A stretch of DNA of 64,000 nt, taken from the NCBI RefSeq assembly GCF_963678975.1, contig NC_089274.1, forward strand, positions 21,351,133 to 21,415,132, in the 5' to 3' direction. The notes below the pieces were generated by a model. The model was not told the origin of the DNA. It saw only the letters and a program-made list of their open reading frames with translations, and searched no databases. The position numbers were made by a program, and so were the translations under genes. Origin of the DNA: Dysidea avara. Taxonomy: Eukaryota; Porifera; Demospongiae; Dictyoceratida; Dysideidae. Position 1 is the first letter of the stretch, and each line of letters starts with the position of its first letter. This document shows positions 1 to 11,000 of the stretch, in pieces.

Positions 1-1239
1 AGTTTAGAAGTTGAAATATGTACAGCTTGCATCATGTATAATTACTGTATATGCACATATCCCAGGCAAAAAGGACACATTAAAAGTACGTTTCTGAAGG
101 TGAAATTTTGGCAATACCTGCAAATTGGTTGCTGTCCATGAAAAATTCTCCCCTTCAAAATTTGTAGCTTGATCAAAATGGCATTGTTTAGGTACCATAA
201 ATGTATAAAAGATCCTAAATAAGCAAAAATCTTGAAATTTTGGGTGCAAAAATTTTTATCCTCCAGCTATATGGTATATGCAAGCCATGCAATCTGCAGC
301 ACAGAAAAATGTGGACAAACCCTAACTAATGGAAAACATAACACAATTAAGATGTGTTGCTTGTCCCTATACACCCATCACTAAATTAGAAGTTACTGAT
401 AAATTAAATACTACTTAAACTACTCAGTTTTGGAGGCAGAAGTTTCTTAACTGGCATACAGTTTAAATGAGATGGTATATATGTATAATATGAGATATTC
501 CATGGGACATGCAAATTCACTGCAGTGCCATGGATGCATTACTTAACAGAAAGAGGTATATACGCAGTTATACATAAGCAGTTTGACATCATACAAGATG
601 CTAAGATGCAACATAATGACTGATTTTAGACCATAACTGAGAAGATTATAACTATATGTGACCAGATTTTACAAAACCGATCCAAATCGCACATCAGGCT
701 AAACAAACTAACATCACCAGTGGATAGCTATACACTATCATACTACTAGTTTTGACCCTCAGTACTGCTCAAACTACTCAAGGCTGGTTTTAACTGTTGT
801 CTTTCAAGTTCTGGGTGGTGTGGAGAGCTCGAATGGCGGTTTTCAGCCTTGCGAAGGGTCTGGCTTGGCAAGAATCAGTGGTTTACTGGCGGACAGCTTG
901 ATAATGTTTTTTACTGTTGATTTTGCTGCATATCAGCCACTAAGGAGCCAGCACAGCCCTGTAAACTCTTGTCTGGACTCCAATCGTGGTCTCCCTTAGC
1001 AGTTTTACAAGCAAAATAGTATCACAAGTGCTCACAAAGGGGTGGAGGGTGAGGCGTGGTGGGGTGAGCAAGAGATAGACTTCAAAATGGAGTTATATTC
1101 TTATATTCTTATTCTTATCCTCTTTACCAGTTAGGCACTGGAGGGCGTACACAGAAGGCAGAGCCTGTATGAGGTGTTTACCCAGTCAGATGTTTTATCT
1201 TATTTGGAGGGAAAGTCTACAAGCAGCTACAAGTACACG
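1..1239. other. Intergenic stretch, no gene supported
   Basis: AT-rich sequence with only short, featureless ORFs. I see no splice-consistent exon, RNA gene or clear repeat boundary. The 5' edge of the following LINE may lie anywhere in about 1.0-1.3 kb. If the R0 receptor gene (minus strand, first exon at 6.5-6.9 kb) is intact, its later exons would have to lie here or beyond the window, but none was recognised. Confidence 0.4.
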
Positions 1240-1550
1240 TGTGATCAAAATGGCGGTTGCGTAAGAGATTCGTCTGCTACACGACGACTGTTCATTGCTA
1301 CTCTATCATCGCCCCCAACAAGACCTAGACATTTTGGACTGGTAGTGTGATTTTACGTTGTCTGCTGGCTACTGGGTACACTCTGGGATCCTCTTCACCC
1401 CAATTAACGCCCACAACTAAGCGACTCACCTCGTACCGTGGTGTCCAACCTCGCTAGGATTGGTAAAACGGTACCATAAAAGGCGAGAAATCAATTTATC
1501 ACCTGTACTGTGTTTTGTTGTAACATTTTCAGTTGTGAATTTTTGTCACC

Positions 1551-2573
1551 ATGACGACACCTCAACGACCCCACAAAAGAAAGAGACCACAACTGAGTTC
1601 CCCTGGAGAAAATTCAACAATTTGCCCAGTCTGCCTTGACCCTATTTTAGATGCTACTGAAAACACTGAAGGCCAAGAAGCAATATTTTGTGAAAGTACT
1701 TGTAACTCCTGGATACACCGCCAGTGTGCTGGCCTATCTCAAGTTCTATTCAAAATATTTGAGGAAAGTGATGAGCCTTTTTACTGTCCCCAGTGTCGCT
1801 TGGCCTCACAGGACAAGCAACTGCAGGAGCTGAAGAGTATGGTGGATGTTTTATCCAAGGAGGTGGTCTCACTCAAATCTATGGCATCCGATCAACAAGC
1901 CCCAAAGTCACCATCTTCAACTCCTCAACAACGACCACTACAAGAATCTCAGACAATTTCAACTGCAGCTGGTAAGCAAACTCAACCACCTACTATCACA
2001 AAGACAAGTCCATCCAGCAGAGGAGATCGTAAGTTTAATGTGGTAGTATATGGCATTGATGAGTGTGATAAGGGAATACCTAGGCATGAGAGACTAAATC
2101 ATGACTTACACAAAGTTACCACTATTGTTACTGAGGCTAAGACTAACATAAATCCTTTATCTATACGTGACCTTCTGCGACTGGGAAAGTACCGTGACAA
2201 TTCCAAGAAACCTCGACCAATACTAGTTAGATTCAATCGAGCTGTTGACTCTTCACTTTTGTTATCTAAGGCCAGTGCATTGCCTAAAGACATAAGAGTT
2301 AAGCCTGACATGTCCAAGGAAGAAAGACTTGTAGAGTCACTCCTTCTTAAAGTAAGACGGCAACAAATTGACAAGGGAATTGAACGCAAACATATCAAAA
2401 TGCATAACAACAAGATCTACATACGAAATAAGTTACATGGTCAAGTTATCGATTCAGTATTTGTCCCGTCCCGGTCTCAACAAGATAGAGATGAAATAGA
2501 AATAGATGCTACCCACAACAAAGTTACTGCTGACCATGATTCTCCCACTCAAATGGATTCATCATCAAACTGA
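1551..2573 (+). CDS. LINE ORF1 protein: PHD finger, coiled coil, RRM-like region (340 aa)
   Basis: Starts at ATG 1551 in a good context (caccATGa) and ends with TGA at 2571-2573. Residues about 25-85 form a Cys4-His-Cys3-type PHD finger: CPVC, then C-x3-C, WIHRQC and a final CPQC. A short heptad-like segment (about 90-110) follows, then a Ser/Thr/Pro/Gln-rich linker. A basic domain from about residue 165 begins KFNVVVYGI and resembles the RRM-like/C-terminal region of LINE ORF1 RNA-binding proteins. The expected role is nucleic-acid binding in the retrotransposition particle. The reading frame continues past the stop into ORF2 without a frame change. Confidence 0.85.
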   Translation: MTTPQRPHKRKRPQLSSPGENSTICPVCLDPILDATENTEGQEAIFCESTCNSWIHRQCAGLSQVLFKIFEESDEPFYCPQCRLASQDKQLQELKSMVDVLSKEVVSLKSMASDQQAPKSPSSTPQQRPLQESQTISTAAGKQTQPPTITKTSPSSRGDRKFNVVVYGIDECDKGIPRHERLNHDLHKVTTIVTEAKTNINPLSIRDLLRLGKYRDNSKKPRPILVRFNRAVDSSLLLSKASALPKDIRVKPDMSKEERLVESLLLKVRRQQIDKGIERKHIKMHNNKIYIRNKLHGQVIDSVFVPSRSQQDRDEIEIDATHNKVTADHDSPTQMDSSSN

Positions 2574-2576
2574 CTA
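2571..2576 (+). other. Leaky-type stop context TGA-CTA between ORF1 and ORF2
   Basis: ORF1 ends with TGA followed by CTA, the hexamer known to promote readthrough in animal genes and some RNA viruses. ORF2 is in the same frame (2571, 1551 and 2574 are congruent modulo 3) and the 52 codons up to 2729 are all open. No ATG occurs in frame before the conserved endonuclease start WNARSL at about 2677-2694; the first in-frame ATG (about 3009) lies well inside the endonuclease. Readthrough or non-AUG initiation is inferred, not shown. Confidence 0.6.
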
Positions 2577-5519
2577 CCTAACAGACAAGCTCATGATTCT
2601 ACAAATTACACACATGATCACACAATCAATTTCAATGAATCAGATACTAGAAGTGGCAGCAGTAATCTCAAAGTTCTCCTATGGAACGCACGTAGTTTAA
2701 ATAAACAAATTAATGCTTTTCAATCGTATGTGTACTCTCAATCTTTTGACATAATTGGAGTAACTGAAACTTGGCTCTCAACTAACATTTTTACTAATGA
2801 AATATTTCCCTCTTGCTACACTGTTTTAAGAAAAGATCGAGATAGTAGAGGTGGTGGTGTATTATTAGCTTTCAAATCTTTCCTCACAGTAACGCAGTTG
2901 TCCTCTCCAAATGATTTAGAAATAGTCTCTGCTGAGATAGACCCAAATTTGCTCGTGTGTCTGATATATCGTCCACCTAACTGTTCTGATCAATATAATA
3001 CCTCACTCATGGCATACCTCAATTCATTCGATAGTACCCAAAACATTGTATTATTGGGAGATTTAAATTTTCCTGACATAGACTGGAGTATCTACAGTGG
3101 TAGTTCCCCCACAGCTGATGATTTCACAGAAGCAGTATTTGGACTCAATTTGATTCAATGCATAACTGGCCCCACGCATCGCGCTGGGAACACCCTAGAC
3201 ATAGCCTTGTCTAATATTAGTGGCCTTCAACATATTGAAACCTGCACAAACCTACCACCCAACCTCTCATCTGACCATTATTTGATAAAACTTCTCATTA
3301 ACCATGTCCTCAGCAAACCTACAAAAATACGTATACAAAGATTAAACTACAATAAAGTTAACTGGGAGGACATGAACCAATTCCTTACAGAATATGACTT
3401 TACCTTAGCATTGAATTCTAAAAATGTCGAGTTTATCTGGCTATACCTGAAAACTGCCATAAATAGTGCTTTAAATCTATATGTTCCTAAGATCTCTATC
3501 AAAGAATCAAATCATCCCAAGTGGTTTAACCCAACAATCCATCACAAAATCAAGTGCCTCCGCACTGCTAAGAGACAACTTGTGAGACATCCTACAGAAA
3601 GGAAAAGACTTAAAGTGGAGGATCTACAAAGGGAATTACAACAGATGATAACTGAAGCAAAGCATAATTATGAAACAAACCTAGCTTTAAATTATACTCA
3701 CAGTAATAGTAACAAAATTTTTAAATATATATCAAGTATCAAAGGGCGAGAAAGCTTTCCTGCTAAAATGTACCACATAAATGAATCAGCATCCACTGAC
3801 CTGGAAAAAGCTCAACTATTTAACAACTATTTCCACTCAGTTTTTTCTACATTTACAGGTTCAACATCATCTGTATCTGACTTACAATCAAGCAGTGTCA
3901 CTCCTCATGTTCAAGATATTCTGTTTTCTGATTCTGACGTCCTTGACTTACTTATATCTCTTGACGAAACCAAAGCTTGTGGCATTGACAGCTTTAGCCC
4001 AAAAATCTTCAAACACTGTGCAGGGCCACTACTTCATATAATTTGCCATCTTTTTCACACGAGTATATCATGCAGTTTTATTCCTCTTGACTGGCGCACT
4101 CATTGTGTGGTTCCTGTGTACAAATCTGGGGACAAAAGTTCTGTGAGCAACTACAGACCCATCTCACTGTTATGTATTTTATCGAAGGTTCTAGAAAGAA
4201 TTGTGTATAATAACATAATTAATCGTGTCAGAGAACAATCCACCAAACATCAGTTTGGTTTCCTTCCTAGAAGATCTACGCTACAGCAGCTACTAGTATT
4301 TGCAGAAAAAGTTTTTGAACCTAACAAATGTGAAGTGGATGTAGTATACATGGATTTCAAGAAAGCTTTTGACTCTGTCTCTCACCACCACTTACTTGGC
4401 AAATTACAAACCTTTGGAATAACTGGTAAAGCAAGACAGTGGTTTGAAGCATATCTACACAATCGCTATCAATGTGTCAAGATAGGAGATTCACTGTCAG
4501 AATTATGTTATGTACATTCAGGGGTGCCCCAAGGAAGTGTCTTAGGACCTTTGTTATTCGTCATTTTCATTAACAACCTACCCGAATTCATTCAATTTGC
4601 AACTCCTTTTATATACGCTGATGACACCAAACTTCTATATGCAATTAGATCTCGTGAAGATACTGCAAAGTTACAAACTGATATCAACAGAGCTTCTAAT
4701 TGGAGCACCCTGACTGTCTTACCTTTCAACGAATCCAAATTTATTCATTTACGTTTCTTCTCGATTACAACAGTCCCCCCTACATACACCATCAATGGAA
4801 ATCCTATTAAATGTCTAGCACAGCATAAAGATCTTGGAGTAACATTCACATCTGACTTCAGCTGGTCAGCACACTATAACAACATATGTACGAAAGCTTA
4901 CCAAACCTTAGGACTTATTAGAAGAACATTCCAGGTTAACAGTGCTGAGGCAAAGAAACGTCTATACCTAGCACTAGTCAGATCACAACTATTATATTGT
5001 TCTCAACTATTGAGGCCTCAACTAATAAGGGACATTACTGCACTAGAACACATTCAACGAAGAGCCACTAAATATATTCTTAACGATTATACATCCTCAT
5101 ACAAACTCAGACTGGAACAACTGCATCTCCTGCCTCTCATGTATCACTACGAACTCCAAGATATACTGTTTCTAATAAAATCATTAAAGTCACCCACTGA
5201 TAATTTTAACATCTACAACTACATTACTTTTGCAAGAGGCAACACCAGATCTGGGATTAACCAAAAACTGAATCATCCAAGGACATCAACAGTAACACAA
5301 CATCATTTTTACTTTAACAGGATAGCCAGACTATACAATTACTTACCAGTCATTGATCTTTCACTATCTACCAGCACAATTAAATATCGTTTAACTAACT
5401 ACTTATGGTCGCATTTTACTAATAACTTCAACCCTGAGAGAGCTTGTACATTTCACCTTTTGTGCCCTTGCCACCGCTGCTCTAGAGCGCCAATTTCTAC
5501 CAATTTTAACAAACTCTAG
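2574..5519 (+). CDS. LINE ORF2: EEP endonuclease plus reverse transcriptase
   Basis: The open frame runs from the codon after the ORF1 stop to TAG at 5519, about 981 codons. The N-terminal endonuclease/exonuclease/phosphatase domain shows WNARSL, ETWL, RGGGV, YRPP, GDLNFPDIDW and the catalytic SDH triplet. The reverse transcriptase follows, with NYRPISLL, YMDFKKAFDSV, GVPQGSVLGPLLF and the catalytic FIYADD. The C-terminus carries the usual LINE tail (YLALVRSQLLY, IQRRATKYIL) and ends in a Cys/His cluster (CPCHRC). It would nick the target and copy the element RNA by target-primed reverse transcription. There is no in-frame ATG at the domain start. Confidence 0.9.
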   Translation, partial: LPNRQAHDSTNYTHDHTINFNESDTRSGSSNLKVLLWNARSLNKQINAFQSYVYSQSFDIIGVTETWLSTNIFTNEIFPSCYTVLRKDRDSRGGGVLLAFKSFLTVTQLSSPNDLEIVSAEIDPNLLVCLIYRPPNCSDQYNTSLMAYLNSFDSTQNIVLLGDLNFPDIDWSIYSGSSPTADDFTEAVFGLNLIQCITGPTHRAGNTLDIALSNISGLQHIETCTNLPPNLSSDHYLIKLLINHVLSKPTKIRIQRLNYNKVNWEDMNQFLTEYDFTLALNSKNVEFIWLYLKTAINSALNLYVPKISIKESNHPKWFNPTIHHKIKCLRTAKRQLVRHPTERKRLKVEDLQRELQQMITEAKHNYETNLALNYTHSNSNKIFKYISSIKGRESFPAKMYHINESASTDLEKAQLFNNYFHSVFSTFTGSTSSVSDLQSSSVTPHVQDILFSDSDVLDLLISLDETKACGIDSFSPKIFKHCAGPLLHIICHLFHTSISCSFIPLDWRTHCVVPVYKSGDKSSVSNYRPISLLCILSKVLERIVYNNIINRVREQSTKHQFGFLPRRSTLQQLLVFAEKVFEPNKCEVDVVYMDFKKAFDSVSHHHLLGKLQTFGITGKARQWFEAYLHNRYQCVKIGDSLSELCYVHSGVPQGSVLGPLLFVIFINNLPEFIQFATPFIYADDTKLLYAIRSREDTAKLQTDINRASNWSTLTVLPFNESKFIHLRFFSITTVPPTYTINGNPIKCLAQHKDLGVTFTSDFSWSAHYNNICTKAYQTLGLIRRTFQVNSAEAKKRLYLALVRSQLLYCSQLLRPQLIRDITALEHIQRRATKYILNDYTSSYKLRLEQLHLLPLMYHYELQDILFLIKSLKSPTDNFNIYNYITFARGNTRSGINQKLNHPRTSTVTQHHFYFNRIARLYNYLPVIDLSLSTSTIKYRLTNYLWSHFTNNFNPERACTFHLLCPCHRCSRAPISTNFNKL

Positions 5520-5595
5520 CTATCTATTGTAATTATAAGTAACTAACAGTTGTAATTATTAGTTATTGCACTGTATTGTATGTATGCTTCTTTGG

Positions 5596-5648
5596 CAGTG
5601 GGTATCTATTACCCACTGACCTTTAATGCAGTCCTGAACTGCATTAAA
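5596..5648 (+). other. Two tandem 3'-UTR hairpins of the LINE
   Basis: First stem: CAGTGGGTA (5596-5604) pairs perfectly with TACCCACTG (5610-5618) over a 5-nt loop. Second stem: TTTAATGCAG (5622-5631) pairs perfectly with CTGCATTAAA (5639-5648) over a 7-nt loop. They sit directly before the A/T-rich tail (5649-5670). In several LINE clades a 3' stem-loop is recognised by the element's reverse transcriptase; that role here is inference. Confidence 0.75.
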
Positions 5649-5670
5649 AAGTATTAAAATAAATAAATAA

Positions 5671-6525
5671 GTACAGGAAGTGGTCTGAAAAGTAATAGAT
5701 TGATGCATCTTTTGTGTAAATTTCATATACATGCTTCCTATCCTTGGCAAGTTATGCTGACTTGAAATCTTTAAAACCATTCATCTCAAAACTTCTAATG
5801 TGCAATTTGAATTGTTTTTCCAAAAATCCAGTCACATATAGACTACAACATACCACACAAGCTAGAACACTAATTTGACATGCAGGAGAGCTGCATGGCA
5901 CTGTTATACCCGTCACACATGTAAAGGTGAGAGGCCTAACTGCACACACATATGCATGCTGAATCTGCTGATTATATGTTAAATGCAATTCACTGCATAC
6001 ATGTGACCTCAAAGCATGAATATAGCATACACATGCAGTGCACAACACAAGATGGCTATATAATGGTACTTTATGGTGATTATTGGCTAAAATGAATGTT
6101 ATATATACCATCTTACCATACATTAAGGCCCTCGTGCATGGTCTTCTATACGGCCAGGCCACAAACTTGTATCACATCCTCTTTACCCCATGCATGCACT
6201 GCCTCAAGTTTTCATTAATTAGCCAGGAATATTTTAATGCGAAGATTGACTATTTTGCAACACAGAAAATGACTCTTGCATGCTGCTCTGCCGCAACAAA
6301 GTATCTCTAAAACTGTAATATATTTGCAAATATAGCTATACCCTGTTGTTGTGATTTGGAGCATTAATTCACTTCAATACTTAATAGCCACCTCCTGCAG
6401 CCTGCTGTCTCATTGCATCACCAGCAAATTTGAACAAACAATCAGTTTTGTCCTGTCTAACTCATATTCACATAATAAGTGTAGCTATTGATATACAAGT
6501 AGCTAGCTAGTCATGAGTAACTTAC
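5671..6525. other. Intergenic or intronic stretch, nothing recognised
   Basis: No supported exon or repeat. If the R0 gene is intact, this would be the start of its first intron. Open frames here lack splice-consistent homology to the paralogues R1 and R2. Confidence 0.35.
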
Positions 6526-6868
6526 CATTTACACAAGGGTCAGAAAGATCAAACTGACACGAACTACAAGCGTGGTGAGCCACGTTGGAAATGTTAGCAG
6601 ACACTGTTCTTATTAGAGTGGTCCCCTCGTAACATTGGAAATCATATCTCATCCCATCATCTTCACCGGTAAATGCTGATAGTGAAATGCTCTCAGCAAA
6701 TGAGTCATTGTGAGCAGCCAAACAGTTCAAGACAAAGTGGATAACATCTTCCTCGCCCATAGAGATACAACTCTTGATATCGTCCAGATCAAATTCACAA
6801 AATGATTGGTTACAGAGCTGGCTACTCACCAGGGCACACACAGTCGATAGCAATGCTACAAGCCTCAT
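6526..6868 (-). CDS. R0: first exon of a cysteine-rich receptor-like gene (partial)
   Basis: ATG at 6868; a hydrophobic signal peptide (LVALLSTVCALVSSQ) is followed by the domain shared with R1 and R2, with conserved FDLDDIKSCI, VLNCLA, SISLSAFTGEDDG, YDFQCYEG and SDPC. The exon is 343 nt and ends at a GTAAGT donor after phase 1, exactly as exon 1 of R1 (346 nt) and R2 (340 nt). No downstream exon was found on this strand within the window. R0 is therefore either a relic left by rearrangement or the 5' end of a gene whose later exons lie beyond position 1, across the LINE. The uninterrupted frame and intact donor argue against long decay. Confidence 0.7.
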
Positions 6869-6995
6869 TAGCAGCTATAACGATACTGTGCACAGTAGAG
6901 AAATTAAGGGCGGCACAATACCGCGTTGTGTGCGGGTGTGTCTATTTTCCGGACTAACCCATTCCGTAAAATAGCTACAATCCATACTCCGCTGT

Positions 6996-7046
6996 AGTCT
7001 GGCGCGGCCGCCCTTCCTGTTTGCGAAGGGGCGGCCACGCCAGACT
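6996..7046. repeat. GC-rich hairpin between divergent genes
   Basis: AGTCTGGCGCGGCCGCCC and its near-perfect complement (one mismatch) pair over about 19 bp with a short loop. It is strikingly GC-rich for this window and lies about 130 bp upstream of the R0 start codon. It may be a tiny foldback element or a promoter structure. Confidence 0.6.
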
Positions 7047-7189
7047 AACTCCGTTGTGCGTGGGAATTCCCTAAAAAAATAAGTATCACGCCCTTGCGCG
7101 TGCAGTCTGACCGGCATAATAAGATATCAAGTCCTAATCGTTTTACGAGTCTCAGACAATAATATTATTTGGTGTACTGTGCAATCAAT

Positions 7190-7195
7190 TAATCG

Positions 7196-7246
<51 letters not shown>
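7190..7246. repeat. (AATC)n microsatellite
   Basis: About 12 tandem copies of a 4-bp ATCA/AATC unit, immediately before the CAG tract. Confidence 0.9.
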
Positions 7247-7247
<1 letters not shown>

Positions 7248-7249
7248 CT

Positions 7250-7932
<683 letters not shown>

Positions 7933-8075
7933 TTACTGCAAGTAGCAATAGCGATCTGCTTGTCATCAATAATAGTTACGCAATATTTACGTAATGTTGT
8001 GTAATCATCACGTGGTGACGTGTTGTCGTGTAAGGAGTCAGCTGTACTTGACGGTGCTTACTAGATTATTTCAAG

Positions 8076-11000
8076 ATGTACCTCGTCACTTGGCTTGTCA
8101 TGTTGGGAGTCACACAATTTGCTTTTGCTACTGACACTGTCCCAGAGCTGAATATTTCTCAGTATGTAGGAAGGTGGTATGAGGTGAGATTCACTCAGTC
8201 AAATGAAATATGAAATTTATGCGATGAAGACGTCATTGCATTGCATATGGCATTATAATATAGTATGTTTAGTTTTCGAACACAAAGGCTAGACGGTGGT
8301 ATGCGGAGACTTATATAGTACACGGAGCATACATGCAGTGTTACAATTGTAATTAAACTGACACAGGAAAACATCCAGACAGAGAAGTTGTGCAGCTACA
8401 GCTAATAAGTTGACTATTGTGTGTTTGTGGCAAATCCTTTGCCATAAAACACACCTTCAGTTGTTGTTGTGGAGGTTTCCATCAATTCACCACAATGAAC
8501 TATGTAATCTAACTGTTGAACTTCTTAGTGAGGTGTGCACTGATGTTGGCATTAAGCTTGTTCTCCAGCTATAGCCTCTTCAGTATGCCACTGCTAATTG
8601 GAAGGATGGTGCACAACTTGATGTGGTCCAAATTCTTTCCTCCCTTCTACCATCAAATTGTGGAATTCTCTACCCAATTCTCTAGTTGTATTGGATGATA
8701 TTAATCAATTCAAAGATGACTTATCCTTGTACCTCTTCCCTTAACTGATTTATGTATAATTATCTGTGTTTATATGCTCTTTTTGAGTTTCTACACAGTA
8801 AATAACAATAACAATAAATAAGCAGTGTGTATTTTAAGGCAAGCTTTGAGGCATGAGAAGTTGAGAAGCATGTTGTTCTCCTCTGACCTCTGGTTTTTCA
8901 GCTAGTGGCATGGGGCCATAGTTTACAAGAAGTTGGCTTCCATGCTGGCAGAAATGCCAATATAGTCGATGCTTTTTTGATTGTTACAGGACAATGTAGC
9001 TACAGAAGATTGATATCCCCTCAAGCACATTATGGTAGACCTTAATAGTGCTTACATCCCATCAATCTGGCCTATTCCAAGGGAAGGCTCATTGTAGTCA
9101 CCCTCATGTAAGCTTGTTTTGCAGTTGCTGGTGTTATCCAGCTGTCCAGCACTTAACACCCATGCAGTGCTGGGGTGGTGGCAAGGGCATTCCATGCATC
9201 TAGCCCAAGAAATGCTTTCCTTCTGTCAGTAGCAGATTAACCAGACAATTGCATAACAATGCCTGAATAATGAGCTGCTTGCCCACTTTGCCCAATGGTG
9301 GCTGCCTGATCATGATCCAAAATATAAAACAAATTGGGCTATTTATATAGCTTATGCCTCCAAAATGATTCTTGCTCAATATGTATATGGTCAGCATACA
9401 TCACTGAGTACCTGCTCAACAAGAAAGGATGATCTAAAGCAGAGCCAAATCCATGACAATACTTGGTGACACAATTAATCTAATCCACATGTAGGTACCG
9501 GTAGTCTAATCAATTGGAGCAGCTGGAAAAAACAGGTGGAGAAGCACAGAAACTGCATGATGTTTAAAACATAGATGCAGCAGAAATGTTCAGATTACAA
9601 ATTTGCTGTTGTATTTCTCCAACTCACTAGTATGATACTCAAGTATACCAGACAGAAATATGTCCATGTATAGCAGCTGTAAGAATATAGATGAGATCTA
9701 CTAGGATTTTGTTCAGTGTGTGAGGGACATTCAACATGTTCCTTTTAGGCATCTATAGAGGCAGGCTCCTACAGAAAATTTTCTGTCTTTAGACACTGAG
9801 TGTTTTAGACTGTTCTGTTGGATTATCTCGATTGCAGATTTTTATATAGTTATGTCAATTGAAGATTGAGATACATAGGAAAGCACCAGGCCTCAGGTTG
9901 CTACACCTGTTTGTATGTAGGTATTTTTATTTCCTAGCTACATGTTTTCAATCTGTGATGTACAATACACGTATGCCAAGTCATTCATTTAGAGAGAGCA
10001 ATTGGAGTATACATTGAATAGAAAAGTTTTATGTGGTCAACCAAGTAGCTAATCTTTATTAATAAAATTACAATAACAACAGAATCCTGTTTGTAACCAA
10101 GTAGTGTGCACAATAGTTAGCTACTAATTATAACGTCCCTATATACTTGTAGGTGTACAGCGACCTCTTTTCAACTTATTTATTTCAAAGACACTGTGAG
10201 TGTGCCACAGCAGATTGTAAGTTATACATGTGTCATATTGTTTGTAGAATATGTATATGTAATAGTTATACCACAGGTAAGAGTGCTTTGCCTGATATAT
10301 ATGCACTTGCCTGAGGGCTTGCTGAGGGCTGCAGGCCCGAAGGCAAGTGTGTACATTATCAAAGCATGAGTAACTGTGGTATAACTAATATGTTCTACTT
10401 TGACACACTCAGCCAATGCACACCAAATAGGTTTTTGGCAGTATCTTCTCTTATATAGGAAACCAAGTAAGCTGTAATTGTGGGGTTGAATTTTGCTAAG
10501 TGATTGTGGGATTGAATTTTGCTAAGTGATTGTGGGATGAAATTTTAGTGCACCAACAGTAATTTTATGGTAAATACAGTAATAAAAGAGACATGATTTG
10601 ATCAATTAATCAACACCTACATTACTGATATACATAACAGCATAACAACTGACTTATTTAATGCATGTTACTAAATTGCTTCCCACAATCACATCTTGTT
10701 TGGAAAAATTCAATCCCACAATCACAGCTTACTTGGTCTCCTATATAACAGAAGAGACATAACTTAACAGAAATCTGATGATTTCTGGGTGAGATATCTA
10801 TTAGGTGTGCAATATCTTGAGCTAATGAGATATATGCACTGTTTACAGTTTGTATATCTCATTAAGGCAGTATGTATATCTTGTTAGCATTTTGAGCCAG
10901 TGCAATACGTGATATATATGCACTAGCTTTCCTTTGATCTGAGATGTGAAAGTGGTACATATATATAATAGTGTTTTGTTTACAACCATATGGCTAGAGA

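Larger units (their letters stand above)
1240..5670 (+). mobile_element. Apparently intact non-LTR retrotransposon (LINE), L2/CR1/Jockey-like
   Basis: The element has a 5' leader, a PHD-finger ORF1, an endonuclease-RT ORF2, a short 3' UTR with two hairpins, and a tail of TAAA/AAT units ending at 5670. No internal frameshift or premature stop was found in either ORF, apart from the single TGA separating them, which suggests a young copy. The 5' end is a guess: the leader is at least 250 nt, but no convincing target-site duplication matching the sequence after 5670 was found. ORF1 with a PHD finger plus an apurinic-type endonuclease is typical of the CR1/L2 part of the LINE tree; the exact clade was not determined. 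Confidence 0.85.

Noticed and set aside
1138-1160. Possible 5' target-site duplication of the LINE (GTACACAGAAG against GTACAGGAAG after 5670)
   Set aside because: Imperfect and short; the 5' boundary is left open.
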